Positions 56,884-64,000 of a DNA stretch of 64,000 nt are shown here, piece by piece. The notes below the pieces were generated by a model. The model was not told the DNA's origin and did not search any database. It saw nothing but the letters and a program-made list of their open reading frames with translations. The DNA lies in contig NZ_AP027079.1 of the NCBI RefSeq assembly GCF_030295385.1, positions 3,038,001 to 3,102,000 of the forward strand, read 5' to 3'. Numbering within the stretch: the first letter of the stretch is position 1; every line of letters begins with the position of its first letter. The translations under genes and the position numbers were made by a program. This stretch comes from Geothrix oryzae. GTDB lineage: Bacteria; Acidobacteriota; Holophagae; Holophagales; Holophagaceae.

Positions 56884-57240
56884 TCAGCGCTTGGCGGCGA
56901 ACTTGCGGACGATCTCCGTGATCATCTTCTGGGCGTCGGCCTCCGACATCTTGTCCTTGAAGGCCGGCATCTTGTCCTTGCCCTCGAGGGTGACCTTCAC
57001 CCAATCGCTGTCCTTCTTCTTGTTGGCCTTGCGGCTGTCGGTGAAGTCGAAGCCCGCATCGGGCAGGGGCTTGCCGCTGTTGTCGCGGCCGTTGCCGTTC
57101 ACGCCGTGGCAGCGGGCGCAGGCATCCGTCCAGTACTTCTGGAGATCGCCACCCTGGAACTTCGGCAGGTCCTTGGCCGGATCGCCGGCGGACAGGGTCG
57201 CTCCGGCAAGCAGCAGAGCGGTGAGGATGGTGCGTCGCAT
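56884..57240 (-). CDS. Periplasmic monoheme cytochrome c
   Basis: 118 residues. Signal peptide of about 18 residues (MRRTILTALLLAGATLSAG). One heme site CARCH near residue 42, a GNGRDNSGKPLPDAGFDFTD loop, and a distal Met in DKMPAFKDKMSEADAQKMI, so a class I, cytochrome c6/cbb3-like fold. GGAGG-type sequence before the ATG. Second gene of the operon: a soluble shuttle between membrane and outer components is the natural role, not proven. Confidence 0.9.
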   Translation of the reverse strand: MRRTILTALLLAGATLSAGDPAKDLPKFQGGDLQKYWTDACARCHGVNGNGRDNSGKPLPDAGFDFTDSRKANKKKDSDWVKVTLEGKDKMPAFKDKMSEADAQKMITEIVRKFAAKR

Positions 57241-57279
57241 GGGACCTCCTAGGGGGTGGTGGAAAAGGCGAGGGGTGGA

Positions 57280-60200
57280 TCAGTTCCAGGTGTTGCCCGC
57301 CGTGGTGTGCGACTGCCCGTGGCAGGTGAGGGCGCAGCCGCCGCGGCCCTGCGTGGCCGAGGTGACGGTGTAGGTGAGCGCACCCGTGGCCGGGGTGGCG
57401 CCGCCGCCGAACTTCACGGTGTCGCTGGGGTACTGATCGGAAGGCGTACCGCTGACGCCGCTGACGGCCGTGGTGTCGAGGTACTTGAAGTGGTTCAGGG
57501 CCCCGGGCGTGGCCTGCGTCATGACATGGCAGTAGTCGCAGGTCTGGTTGTGCTGGCTCGGATTGTTGTGGCGGCCCGTGGCGTCGTTGAACTGCGTGGC
57601 CGTGGAAGCCACCTTGTGGCAGGCGATGCAGTAGGTGGTGGCGTTCACGGTCAGGGTGCCGGTCTGCCATCCGGGCGTGGTCTGGCCGCCGTGGCAGCTC
57701 ACATTGGAGCAGGTGAAGGCCGAGGCGCTGGCGGTGGTGCCGGCGGTTCCGCTCTTCGCATTGAACGCCGGATCGATCGCCACTGAGGCGGGGCCGGCCG
57801 TGATCGGCGAAGCCAGGCGCTTGTTGGCATTGCTGTAGTGCGTCTGGGCCGGATCCCCGGGCACGGAGCCCGCGTGGCAGGCGGCGCAATCCGGGTAGGC
57901 CGAGGCCGTCATCGACGCGGGCAGGGCCGGCGAGGTGCGGGTGAAGGTGAGCAGGGACAGGTGCTTGGGGTGGGAGCCCTGCAGGTTCGGCCAGGCGGTG
58001 CCGGTGGGGCCCTGGGTAGTGAAGCTGGCGCCCACATGGCAGGAGAGGCAGGTTCCCGCCGTCATGCCCGCGGCCACGGGGGAACCGAGGGTGTGGCAAA
58101 CCGTGCACACGGGCCCGCTCTTGGTGGTGGTCCCGCTCTGATCGTGGCAGTTGATGCACTCGCCGTTGAACTGGGCGAGCGTCAGGGTCTGGTGGTGGTT
58201 GCCCGCGCTGCTCACATCCGTACTCAGGAAGGGCACGGGGTGTGCGATCCCGGAGCCCTTGGGGGCGTTCCAGTGGTTGTTGACCGCGTCGTGGATCTGG
58301 TTGTGGCAGGTGAGGGCGCAGCCGCCGTCCCCTTCGGGAGTCGTGGCGCTGATCGTGTAGGTCGCGGCCCCGGTGATGGGGTAGGTGGTGTTGGTGAGCT
58401 TGAACTTGACGGTGCCGCTGGGCAGCTTGTTCGTGCTGCTGACGGCGGGGGTGTTGAGTTCGGCGAAGTGGTTGACCGCCCCGCCGCTGGTGTTGGCGGA
58501 GGTCATGTCATGGCAGAGGGTGCAGTCCAGGGTGGCGGCGCTGGCGTGCGTGCCCCAGGCATGGCGCCCGACGGCGTCGTTGAACTGCGAGGTCGCGGTG
58601 CCGCCGTTGATTGCGTGGCAGAGCGAGCACTGAGAGGTGGAGGCGATGGTGCCGGTGCGCCAGTTGGGCGTCACCTGACCGCCGTGACAGCTCGAGGCAG
58701 AGCAGGTGAGCGCGGTGGGATTGAAGGCGGCCGATCCGCCGCTCTGCGCGTTGAAGGTGGCATCCATGCTCACCGGGGCCGGCCCCGCCGGGGTCGTGAC
58801 GCGGGCGTTGGCGTTGTTGTAGTGGGTCGTCGTCCCCGCCCCGCTGCCGGCGTGGCAGGTGTCGCACTTCAGCACGGTGGGCAGCCCCATGTGCTTGGCG
58901 TGGGCGCCAGCGATGTTGGGGAAGGCGGTGCCGGTGGGACCGGCCGGAATCCCGGAGGGGCCCACATGGCAGGACAGGCAGGTGCCCGTCCCGGTGGCGG
59001 CCACGGTGGGATCGGCCAGGGTATGGCAGGTGGCGCAGAGGGGGCTGCCCGCCACGGGCGAGGTGCCGGACACGGCGTGGCAGGTGCCGCAATCCGCCGC
59101 GAAGGTGGCCTGGGTGGCCGTCAGATGGCCATTGTTCTGCGTATCGACCTGGTTGCCCAGGAAGGGCACGGGGTGGGGTGCCCCGCTGGCGGTCCAGGTG
59201 TCGAACGACACCGTGTGGATGTGGCTGTGGCAGGTGAGGGCGCAGCCGCCATTGCCCTGGGTGGCGCTCGTGACGGTGTAGGTCCCGGGGGCTGTGACGA
59301 TGGCGGGGTCGAAAACGATGGTGCCGCTGGGCAGCTGATCCGCCGGAGTCCCGGTGGAGAGACCGTCCACGGCCCCCGTGTTGAGATACTTGAAGTGGGC
59401 CAGGGCTCCGGGCGAACCGTTCCCCATGTTGTGGCAGGTGGTGCAGGCGATGGCGTTGGCAGGCACCGTGGCGTTGTGGGTGCCGATGCTGTGGCGACCG
59501 AAGGCGTCATTGAACTGGGTCGCCGTCCCGGCGCTGGTGGCCACCGCATGGCAGGCCGTGCACTGGGTGGCGGAATTGAGGGTGCCGTTCTGCCAGCCCG
59601 GCGTGACCTGGCCGCCGTGGCAGCTCACATTGGAGCAGGTGAGGGCCGATGGATTGAAGGACGGGTTGCCCCCGGTCTTGGCCATGAAGATCGGGTCCAT
59701 CGAGACGCTGGCGGGGCTCGCCGGCGCGCCGATGCGCGCGTTGGCATTCGTGTAGTGGGTGGTGGTTCCCGTCCCGCTGCCCGCATGGCAGGTGTCGCAG
59801 CTCAGCGCGGTGGCCAGGGCCATGTGCTTGGCGTGCGCCCCGGCGATGCTGGGGAAGCCCGTGCCGCCGGGTCCCTTGGGCAGGCCCGCCGTGCCGGCGT
59901 GGCAGGAGAGGCAGGTTCCGGCGTTGGTGCCGGCCGCGGTGGGGTCCGCCAGCTGGTGGCAGGCATTGCAGAGCGGCGCGGAGGCCGTGGGCGAAGTTCC
60001 CGAATAGGCATGGCAGCTGGCGCAGTCCGCGGCGAAGGCCGCCGCCGTGACGGTCATGTGTCCGTTCAGCTGGGAGTCGGTCTGACCCACCAGGAACGGA
60101 ACGGGGTGCGGCGCGGCGTTGGCGCCGTGGCAGAGGGTCGCGTTGTAGCAGCCGGGCTGGGTGCCTGCGGGTGCGGGCGTGGCGGGATGCCCGACGGGAT

Positions 60201-60750
60201 TGCTGGGCGATCCGGCGAAATGGCACTGCGCGCAGACGGCGGCATTGGACGGATCGGTGGTGATGTGGGTGAAGACGGTGCCGCCCGTGGTGCGCCAGGG
60301 CTTCGGTGGATGCGGCGCGCTGACGCCGTGGCAGGTGACGCAGGCATTGGCGGAACCTCCGCCGGCGAACGCCTTCCCGTGGCAGATCTGGCAGGAGACG
60401 AGGCTTCCGCCCGTCACGGGGCTCGCGGCCATCTTGGCGCGCACCCCATGGACGGCCGGATCGGCCCACCCGGAAACGGTCTGGTGGTGGCAGCCCGTGG
60501 TCATGCAGGTGGGCACCCCGCTGCCGACCTTGAGCACAGAGATCTCATGGCACTTGGTGCAGGCATCCACTCCCGCCACGGCCTGCCCGGCGTGGTTGCC
60601 GATCCAGCCGGCCGGGTGGTAGTTCCCGTAGTACTGGGTGACCCCGGCGGCCCCCTTGCCGCTCCCGCATCCCACCAGGACCAGGAGCGCGGCGAAGGCC
60701 AGGCCACCCAGAAGTCCCATCGTCCGGTTCCAATTCCAAGTCCTGTTCAT
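57280..60750 (-). CDS. Giant multiheme c-type cytochrome lipoprotein, 30 heme-type motifs
   Basis: 1156 residues from the ATG at 60750; the frame is open 69 codons further, but only this start gives the lipoprotein signal RTMGLLGGLAFAALLVLVGC (Cys at 28). I count 30 C-x(n)-C-H sites: 22 CxxCH, three Cx3CH (each CALTCH, residues 503, 811, 1139), four Cx4CH (residues 82, 372, 683, 1014) and one Cx5CH (residue 201). Six sites are in the first 208 residues; the rest fall in three tandem modules of eight (215-525, 526-836, 837-1156) with the same site order. The CSNVSCH...CxxCH pattern resembles the Geobacter CxxxxCH/CxxCH domain family. No other domain. Likely an outer-membrane, possibly surface-exposed, electron carrier; first gene of the operon. 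Confidence 0.92.
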   Translation of the reverse strand: MNRTWNWNRTMGLLGGLAFAALLVLVGCGSGKGAAGVTQYYGNYHPAGWIGNHAGQAVAGVDACTKCHEISVLKVGSGVPTCMTTGCHHQTVSGWADPAVHGVRAKMAASPVTGGSLVSCQICHGKAFAGGGSANACVTCHGVSAPHPPKPWRTTGGTVFTHITTDPSNAAVCAQCHFAGSPSNPVGHPATPAPAGTQPGCYNATLCHGANAAPHPVPFLVGQTDSQLNGHMTVTAAAFAADCASCHAYSGTSPTASAPLCNACHQLADPTAAGTNAGTCLSCHAGTAGLPKGPGGTGFPSIAGAHAKHMALATALSCDTCHAGSGTGTTTHYTNANARIGAPASPASVSMDPIFMAKTGGNPSFNPSALTCSNVSCHGGQVTPGWQNGTLNSATQCTACHAVATSAGTATQFNDAFGRHSIGTHNATVPANAIACTTCHNMGNGSPGALAHFKYLNTGAVDGLSTGTPADQLPSGTIVFDPAIVTAPGTYTVTSATQGNGGCALTCHSHIHTVSFDTWTASGAPHPVPFLGNQVDTQNNGHLTATQATFAADCGTCHAVSGTSPVAGSPLCATCHTLADPTVAATGTGTCLSCHVGPSGIPAGPTGTAFPNIAGAHAKHMGLPTVLKCDTCHAGSGAGTTTHYNNANARVTTPAGPAPVSMDATFNAQSGGSAAFNPTALTCSASSCHGGQVTPNWRTGTIASTSQCSLCHAINGGTATSQFNDAVGRHAWGTHASAATLDCTLCHDMTSANTSGGAVNHFAELNTPAVSSTNKLPSGTVKFKLTNTTYPITGAATYTISATTPEGDGGCALTCHNQIHDAVNNHWNAPKGSGIAHPVPFLSTDVSSAGNHHQTLTLAQFNGECINCHDQSGTTTKSGPVCTVCHTLGSPVAAGMTAGTCLSCHVGASFTTQGPTGTAWPNLQGSHPKHLSLLTFTRTSPALPASMTASAYPDCAACHAGSVPGDPAQTHYSNANKRLASPITAGPASVAIDPAFNAKSGTAGTTASASAFTCSNVSCHGGQTTPGWQTGTLTVNATTYCIACHKVASTATQFNDATGRHNNPSQHNQTCDYCHVMTQATPGALNHFKYLDTTAVSGVSGTPSDQYPSDTVKFGGGATPATGALTYTVTSATQGRGGCALTCHGQSHTTAGNTWN
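57283..58242 (-). repeat. Octaheme module 3 of the giant cytochrome
   Basis: Residues 837-1156 (320 codons). Sites: CINCH, CTVCH, CLSCH, CAACH, CSNVSCH, CIACH, CDYCH, CALTCH. The most diverged first half (a longer stretch after SHPKHLSLL), while the second half matches module 1 (HFKYLDT, TYTVTSATQG). The protein ends exactly where a fourth HPVPFL module would begin. Confidence 0.85.
58243..59175 (-). repeat. Octaheme module 2 of the giant cytochrome
   Basis: Residues 526-836, also 311 codons. Sites: CGTCH, CATCH, CLSCH, CDTCH, CSASSCH, CSLCH, CTLCH, CALTCH. Very similar to module 1 in the first half (FAADCGTCHAVSGTSP, NIAGAHAKHM, HGGQVTPNW), pointing to relatively recent duplication. Confidence 0.85.
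59176..60108 (-). repeat. Octaheme module 1 of the giant cytochrome
   Basis: Residues 215-525 (311 codons), from HPVPFL to just before the next HPVPFL. Sites in order: CASCH, CNACH, CLSCH, CDTCH, CSNVSCH, CTACH, CTTCH, CALTCH. Landmarks: IAGAHAKHM, THYTNANAR, HGGQVTPGW, TQFNDAFGRH, TYTVTSATQG. Confidence 0.85.
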
Positions 60751-61045
60751 GGCGACACCCAGGGAATGCGACTCGTGGTGGAGGAAGCTGGCGGCGGAAC
60801 GCAGGAGGGGATGGAGGACCCAAATATATGCCATCGATTTGCAACAGGAAGATCGGGGCAAAGGGAATCCTCGGGAAACGCGCAAAGATTTCGGTCGGGA
60901 CCTCAGGACCGCGGGGTGGATTGAATCACTATCTCTCCACGGCTTCCCGGCGCCCATATCCCGATTGGAACCTTACGCTTAGACCGAATGATCTATCGCC
61001 TTCTCCGTTGATCCGGCTGGCCCGATGGCCTAATCTTCAGCTTCC
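60751..61045. other. Divergent control region between the cytochrome operon and the propeller sensor kinase
   Basis: No gene seen. The minus strand has an AT-rich patch with TATATT (60828-60823) as a possible -10 for the cytochrome operon, without a good -35. The plus strand carries the sensor promoter at 61008-61036. The cytochrome ATG has only a weak Shine-Dalgarno (GGGTG). Confidence 0.5.
61008..61036 (+). promoter_or_regulatory. Promoter of the propeller sensor kinase
   Basis: -35 TTGATC (61008-61013), 17-base spacer, -10 TAATCT (61031-61036). Predicted start near 61043, two or three bases before the ATG at 61046, which has no Shine-Dalgarno; the mRNA may be leaderless. Confidence 0.65.
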
Positions 61046-64000
61046 ATGTGCCCGCAGATTGCAGGAAACCGACCTTCCCCTCGGGGGGCCTTGCGGCGTC
61101 TTGTCATCGCCCTGCCATGCCTCTGGGCCAGCGTCACGGGTTTCGCCCTGGATCCCGCCCGCCCCCTCGCCACGCATGCCAGCCATATCTGGCGCAGCGA
61201 GGATGGGCTCCTCCAGGACACGGCCACCGCCCTCCTCGAGTCCCGGGACGGCTTCCTGTGGATCGGCACGGAAGCAGGGCTGGTCCGCTTCGATGGCGCC
61301 ACCTTCGATCACTACTCCCGCCTCAATGTGCCCGGGTTCGCGCACAACGAGATCCACTGCCTGGCGGAGGGGCCCGGCGGCGGCCTCTGGATCGGCACCT
61401 CGGAGGCGGGGCTCTACCGGTTCCAGGACGGCGCGGTCCAGGCCTTCGGCGCCGCCGAGGGCCTGCCCGACCAGCCCATCCTGCGCCTGCTTCAGGACCG
61501 CAGCGGCACGCTCTGGGCGGCGCCCCAGGAGGGGCCCCTGCTCCGGTTCGACGGCGCCCGGTTCCGGGCCGTGCCCTCGGATGCGGCCCGGCTGGCCATC
61601 CGCGCCATCGTCGAGGACCCGAACGGGACGCTCTGGGTGGGCACCGCAGGGTCGGGCCTGTGGCGTCTCCAGGGGGGGCGACTGGTCCTGGCCGCGCTGG
61701 CCTCCACGGACATCACGGCCCTCGGCGCGGGCGTCGAAGGGGAGATCTGGGTGGGCACCCGCTCCCAGGGCCTGCTGACGCTCACCGAAGGCCGGCTTGA
61801 AGCGCCGGCCTGGGCGAAGGGCCTGCCTCCCCGGGCCATCAGCTCCCTGCTGGTGGACCGGCAGGGCAGCCTGTGGGTCGGGCTCGAACAGGCCGGCCTC
61901 TTCCGCCGGACGCCGGCCGGGTCCCTGGAGACCGCCACCGCGCCCGCCGGCTCCCGCTGGACGCCCCTCTCCCTGCTCGAGGACAGCTCCGGCGCCCTCT
62001 GGTCCGGCACCGAAGGCCGCGGCCTGCGCGTGCTCTACCCCGTGCCTTTCCAGACGCTCCCCGTGGTCGGGGCGGATCTCGAAGAGCCCGCCCTCATGGT
62101 CTGCCAGGATGCCCAGGGCACCGTCTGGTGCCTCACCGGGGATCAGTCCCTGGGGGAAGTCCGCCAGGGGCGCGTCCATCGCGTGGGCCCGGGAAACCCC
62201 GGGGGTCCCATCACCACCATCTGGCCCCGCCGGGCCGGGGGACTGTGGGTGGGCACCCGCAACGGCGAGCTGTACGAGCGGCACGAAGGCCAGTTCCGGC
62301 GGGTCCGCCGACCGGAGGGCCCCTCGTCGGATGCCATCGTGTCGCTGTACGAGGATCCCCAGAACATCCTGTGGGTCGCCACCTCCCGCCAGGGCCTGCT
62401 CAAGCTCGCGCCAGGCGCCGCCCCTGTGATGTTCCCGGCCGTCCAGGGCGCCCTCGCCATGACGGGGGGCGGATCGGCCCCCTTGTACCTGGCGAGCCGC
62501 ACGCAGGGGCTGGGCATTCTCGAATCCAGCACGGTGCGCTGGCTGGGCCGTGCGGAAGGACTGGGCTCAAGCGGGGCCCTGTCCCTGCACCTGGACGCCG
62601 AGGGGTTCCTCTGGATCGGAACCCCGGAGGGCCTGCGGCGCTACCGGGACGGCGCCTTCCAGACTTTCGGGGAACGCCCCGGCCCCCTGCTCCTGGCCAT
62701 CCACGGCATCCTGGAGGATGGCTCGCACCGGATGTGGCTGAGCACCGGGCAGGGCGTCTTCCGGATCCCGCGCGCGGCCCTGATCAAGAGCCTCAATGAA
62801 GCGGGCTCCATTCCGGCCGTGGTCTTCGACCACCACGACGGCATGCCCTCCCGGGAGACCCGCAACGGCCCGCAACCCGTGGCCTGGCTCACCCGCGAAG
62901 GCGATCTGTACTTCCCCACCAGCCGGGGGCTCGCGCGGCTGGACGGCCGGGCTTCCTCCCCGCCCCCGCCCAAGACCGGACCCGCGCTGCGCCTCCACAT
63001 CCTGAAGGCCGAAAGCGACGAGACGGTCCTGCCCGACACCATCCCCATCCAGGTCCCCCCGGGCACCCACCGGTTCGAGGTGTACTACACCGCCACCTCC
63101 CTCACGCGGGCGGACAAAGTCCGCTTCCGCTACCGCCTCGAGGGCCTGGAGCACATCTGGAACGAGGTGGGCGACCGCCGGTTCTCCGCCTATTCCAATG
63201 TGCCGCCGGGATCGTACCGGTTCGTCCTCCAGGCCTGGCGGCTCGACGAGGACGGCCCTCCGCAGGAGCAGTCCGTCGAGGTCCGCATCCAGCCCTACCT
63301 GTACCAGCGACCGGTCTTCTGGGTGGTGTGCGCGCTGGGCGCGGGGGCGTTCGCCTGGTGGCTCCTCCGCCTGCGTCTCCAGCAGCTGGAGGCGAAGTCG
63401 GCCGTGCTGGGCGAGCGCAACCGCATGGCCCGTGAGATCCACGATCACCTGGCCCAGGGCTTCACCGGCGTGCTGCTGCAGATCGAGGCCGCCGAAGCCA
63501 AGCTGGCCCGGCTGCAGGGCGACCCTGAGCCCGTGCTGACCCGCCTCGACCATGCCCGCAAGCTGGCCGTGGCCAGCCTGCAGGAAGCCCGCCGGTCCGT
63601 CATGGCCCTCCGTCCCCACCGGCCCGAGGGCACGAGCCTCCTGGGCGCCCTGCGCGTGCTGTCCGACCGGCTGCTGGCCGGCACGGAGATCCAGGTGGAG
63701 TTGGCCCAGACCGGCGAACCCCGCCCCCTGGGGCGGCGGGTGGAGGAAGAGCTGCTCCGCATGGCCCAGGAGGCGCTCACGAATGCCCTGCGCCACGGCA
63801 AGGCCCGCTGGGTGCGGGTGGTGCTGCAGTACGAAGGACGCCAGGTCCGCCTCAACATCGAGGATGATGGGCAGGGCTTCGACCCATCCGCCGATGCGGC
63901 GGGCTACGGCATGCGCAGCATCCGGGAAAGCGTTCGCCAGCTGCGGGGGCGCATCGACATCGACAGCAGTCCGGGGCTCGGCACCCGCATCACCATCACC
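61046..64000 (+). CDS. Reg_prop/Y_Y_Y sensor histidine kinase, NarL-partner type (3' end outside window)
   Basis: 985 codons visible, open at the window edge. A short hydrophobic signal/anchor (about 16-34) is followed by a periplasmic propeller built of repeats with the pattern D-G-LW-I-G-T-x-GL-R (e.g. ESRDGFLWIGTEAGLVRFDG, GGGLWIGTSEAGLYRFQDG), then a Y_Y_Y domain (RFRYRLEGLEHIWNEVGDRR, YSNVPPGSYRFVLQAW). One membrane helix at about 755-775 leads to a HisKA_3 domain with H799 (ERNRMAREIHDHLAQGF), and an HATPase (AQEALTNALRHGKA, EDDGQGFDPSAD, YGMRSIRESVRQL). The missing end is probably short. Such kinases pair with NarL-type regulators; none is visible. Divergent from the cytochrome operon. 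Confidence 0.93.
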   Translation, partial: MCPQIAGNRPSPRGALRRLVIALPCLWASVTGFALDPARPLATHASHIWRSEDGLLQDTATALLESRDGFLWIGTEAGLVRFDGATFDHYSRLNVPGFAHNEIHCLAEGPGGGLWIGTSEAGLYRFQDGAVQAFGAAEGLPDQPILRLLQDRSGTLWAAPQEGPLLRFDGARFRAVPSDAARLAIRAIVEDPNGTLWVGTAGSGLWRLQGGRLVLAALASTDITALGAGVEGEIWVGTRSQGLLTLTEGRLEAPAWAKGLPPRAISSLLVDRQGSLWVGLEQAGLFRRTPAGSLETATAPAGSRWTPLSLLEDSSGALWSGTEGRGLRVLYPVPFQTLPVVGADLEEPALMVCQDAQGTVWCLTGDQSLGEVRQGRVHRVGPGNPGGPITTIWPRRAGGLWVGTRNGELYERHEGQFRRVRRPEGPSSDAIVSLYEDPQNILWVATSRQGLLKLAPGAAPVMFPAVQGALAMTGGGSAPLYLASRTQGLGILESSTVRWLGRAEGLGSSGALSLHLDAEGFLWIGTPEGLRRYRDGAFQTFGERPGPLLLAIHGILEDGSHRMWLSTGQGVFRIPRAALIKSLNEAGSIPAVVFDHHDGMPSRETRNGPQPVAWLTREGDLYFPTSRGLARLDGRASSPPPPKTGPALRLHILKAESDETVLPDTIPIQVPPGTHRFEVYYTATSLTRADKVRFRYRLEGLEHIWNEVGDRRFSAYSNVPPGSYRFVLQAWRLDEDGPPQEQSVEVRIQPYLYQRPVFWVVCALGAGAFAWWLLRLRLQQLEAKSAVLGERNRMAREIHDHLAQGFTGVLLQIEAAEAKLARLQGDPEPVLTRLDHARKLAVASLQEARRSVMALRPHRPEGTSLLGALRVLSDRLLAGTEIQVELAQTGEPRPLGRRVEEELLRMAQEALTNALRHGKARWVRVVLQYEGRQVRLNIEDDGQGFDPSADAAGYGMRSIRESVRQLRGRIDIDSSPGLGTRITIT

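Noticed and set aside
57283-60108. Tandem repeats considered as a CRISPR-like or satellite array
   Set aside because: The period is about 930 bp, in frame, with conserved heme motifs; it is an intragenic domain repeat.
57838-60924. About 1000-codon plus-strand frame opposite the multiheme cytochrome
   Set aside because: Mirror of the repetitive cytochrome sequence; composition (Gly/Ala/Val/Arg) and repeat pattern follow from the heme modules on the other strand.

Overview
The window is GC-rich bacterial chromosome, almost fully coding. Gene content suggests a Gram-negative, respiratory, probably metal-reducing bacterium of the Acidobacteriota (Holophagae/Geothrix-like). This is an inference from an outer-membrane beta-barrel plus multiheme-cytochrome cluster, a type III glutamine synthetase, an LPS heptose enzyme, a lipid A-type acyltransferase and many sensor kinases. 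No rRNA, tRNA, CRISPR array, insertion sequence or prophage gene was seen.

Layout. 1-8.5 kb: the 3' end of a secreted-type protein of unknown function, purine nucleoside phosphorylase, then (minus strand) an MHS-type transporter and acetyl-CoA synthetase. A 570-bp non-coding gap follows, holding an intrinsic terminator with no visible upstream gene. Next is a metallophosphoesterase directly followed by a Ser/Thr kinase fused to a universal-stress-protein domain. 8.6-26.4 kb (minus strand): one merged str-S10-spc-alpha superoperon, in transcription order rpsL-rpsG-fusA-(gap)-rpsJ-rplC-rplD-rplW-rplB-rpsS-rplV-rpsC-rplP-rpmC-rpsQ-rplN-rplX-(gap)-rplE-rpsN-rpsH-rplF-rplR-rpsE-rpmD-rplO-secY-adk-infA-rpmJ-rpsM-rpsK-rpsD-rpoA-rplQ. 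It lacks tuf and map. Promoter-like sequences precede rpsL and rpsJ, and the rpsJ leader can form two mutually exclusive helices next to its ribosome-binding site.

26.6-46.3 kb: FmdB-like zinc ribbon divergent from rfaE2, an outer-membrane barrel, glnN, nadA, a histidine kinase/OmpR-type regulator pair, class II DAHP synthase, a lipoprotein serine hydrolase, a hot-dog thioesterase with a hypothetical gene, a DCC-family protein with a CPBP protease, a membrane-anchored Ser/Thr kinase, an EF-P-family protein translationally coupled to RsgA, a 7TM-type histidine kinase, a lipid A-type acyltransferase and an OB-fold lipoprotein. 46.3-52.6 kb: a compact NuoG, a small hypothetical gene, purH and alaS.

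52.6-64 kb: the most distinctive part. A minus-strand operon encodes a lipoprotein cytochrome with 30 heme-type motifs (six N-terminal plus three tandem octaheme modules of about 311 residues), a small periplasmic monoheme cytochrome, a DUF5777-like outer-membrane barrel, and an inner-membrane DUF2231-like protein with a C-terminal P460-like heme domain. Together these could form an electron path from inner membrane to cell surface (inference). Two sensor kinases flank it: a CACHE-type hybrid kinase converging with its 3' end, and a propeller-type (Reg_prop/Y_Y_Y/HisKA_3) kinase diverging from its 5' end and cut by the window edge.
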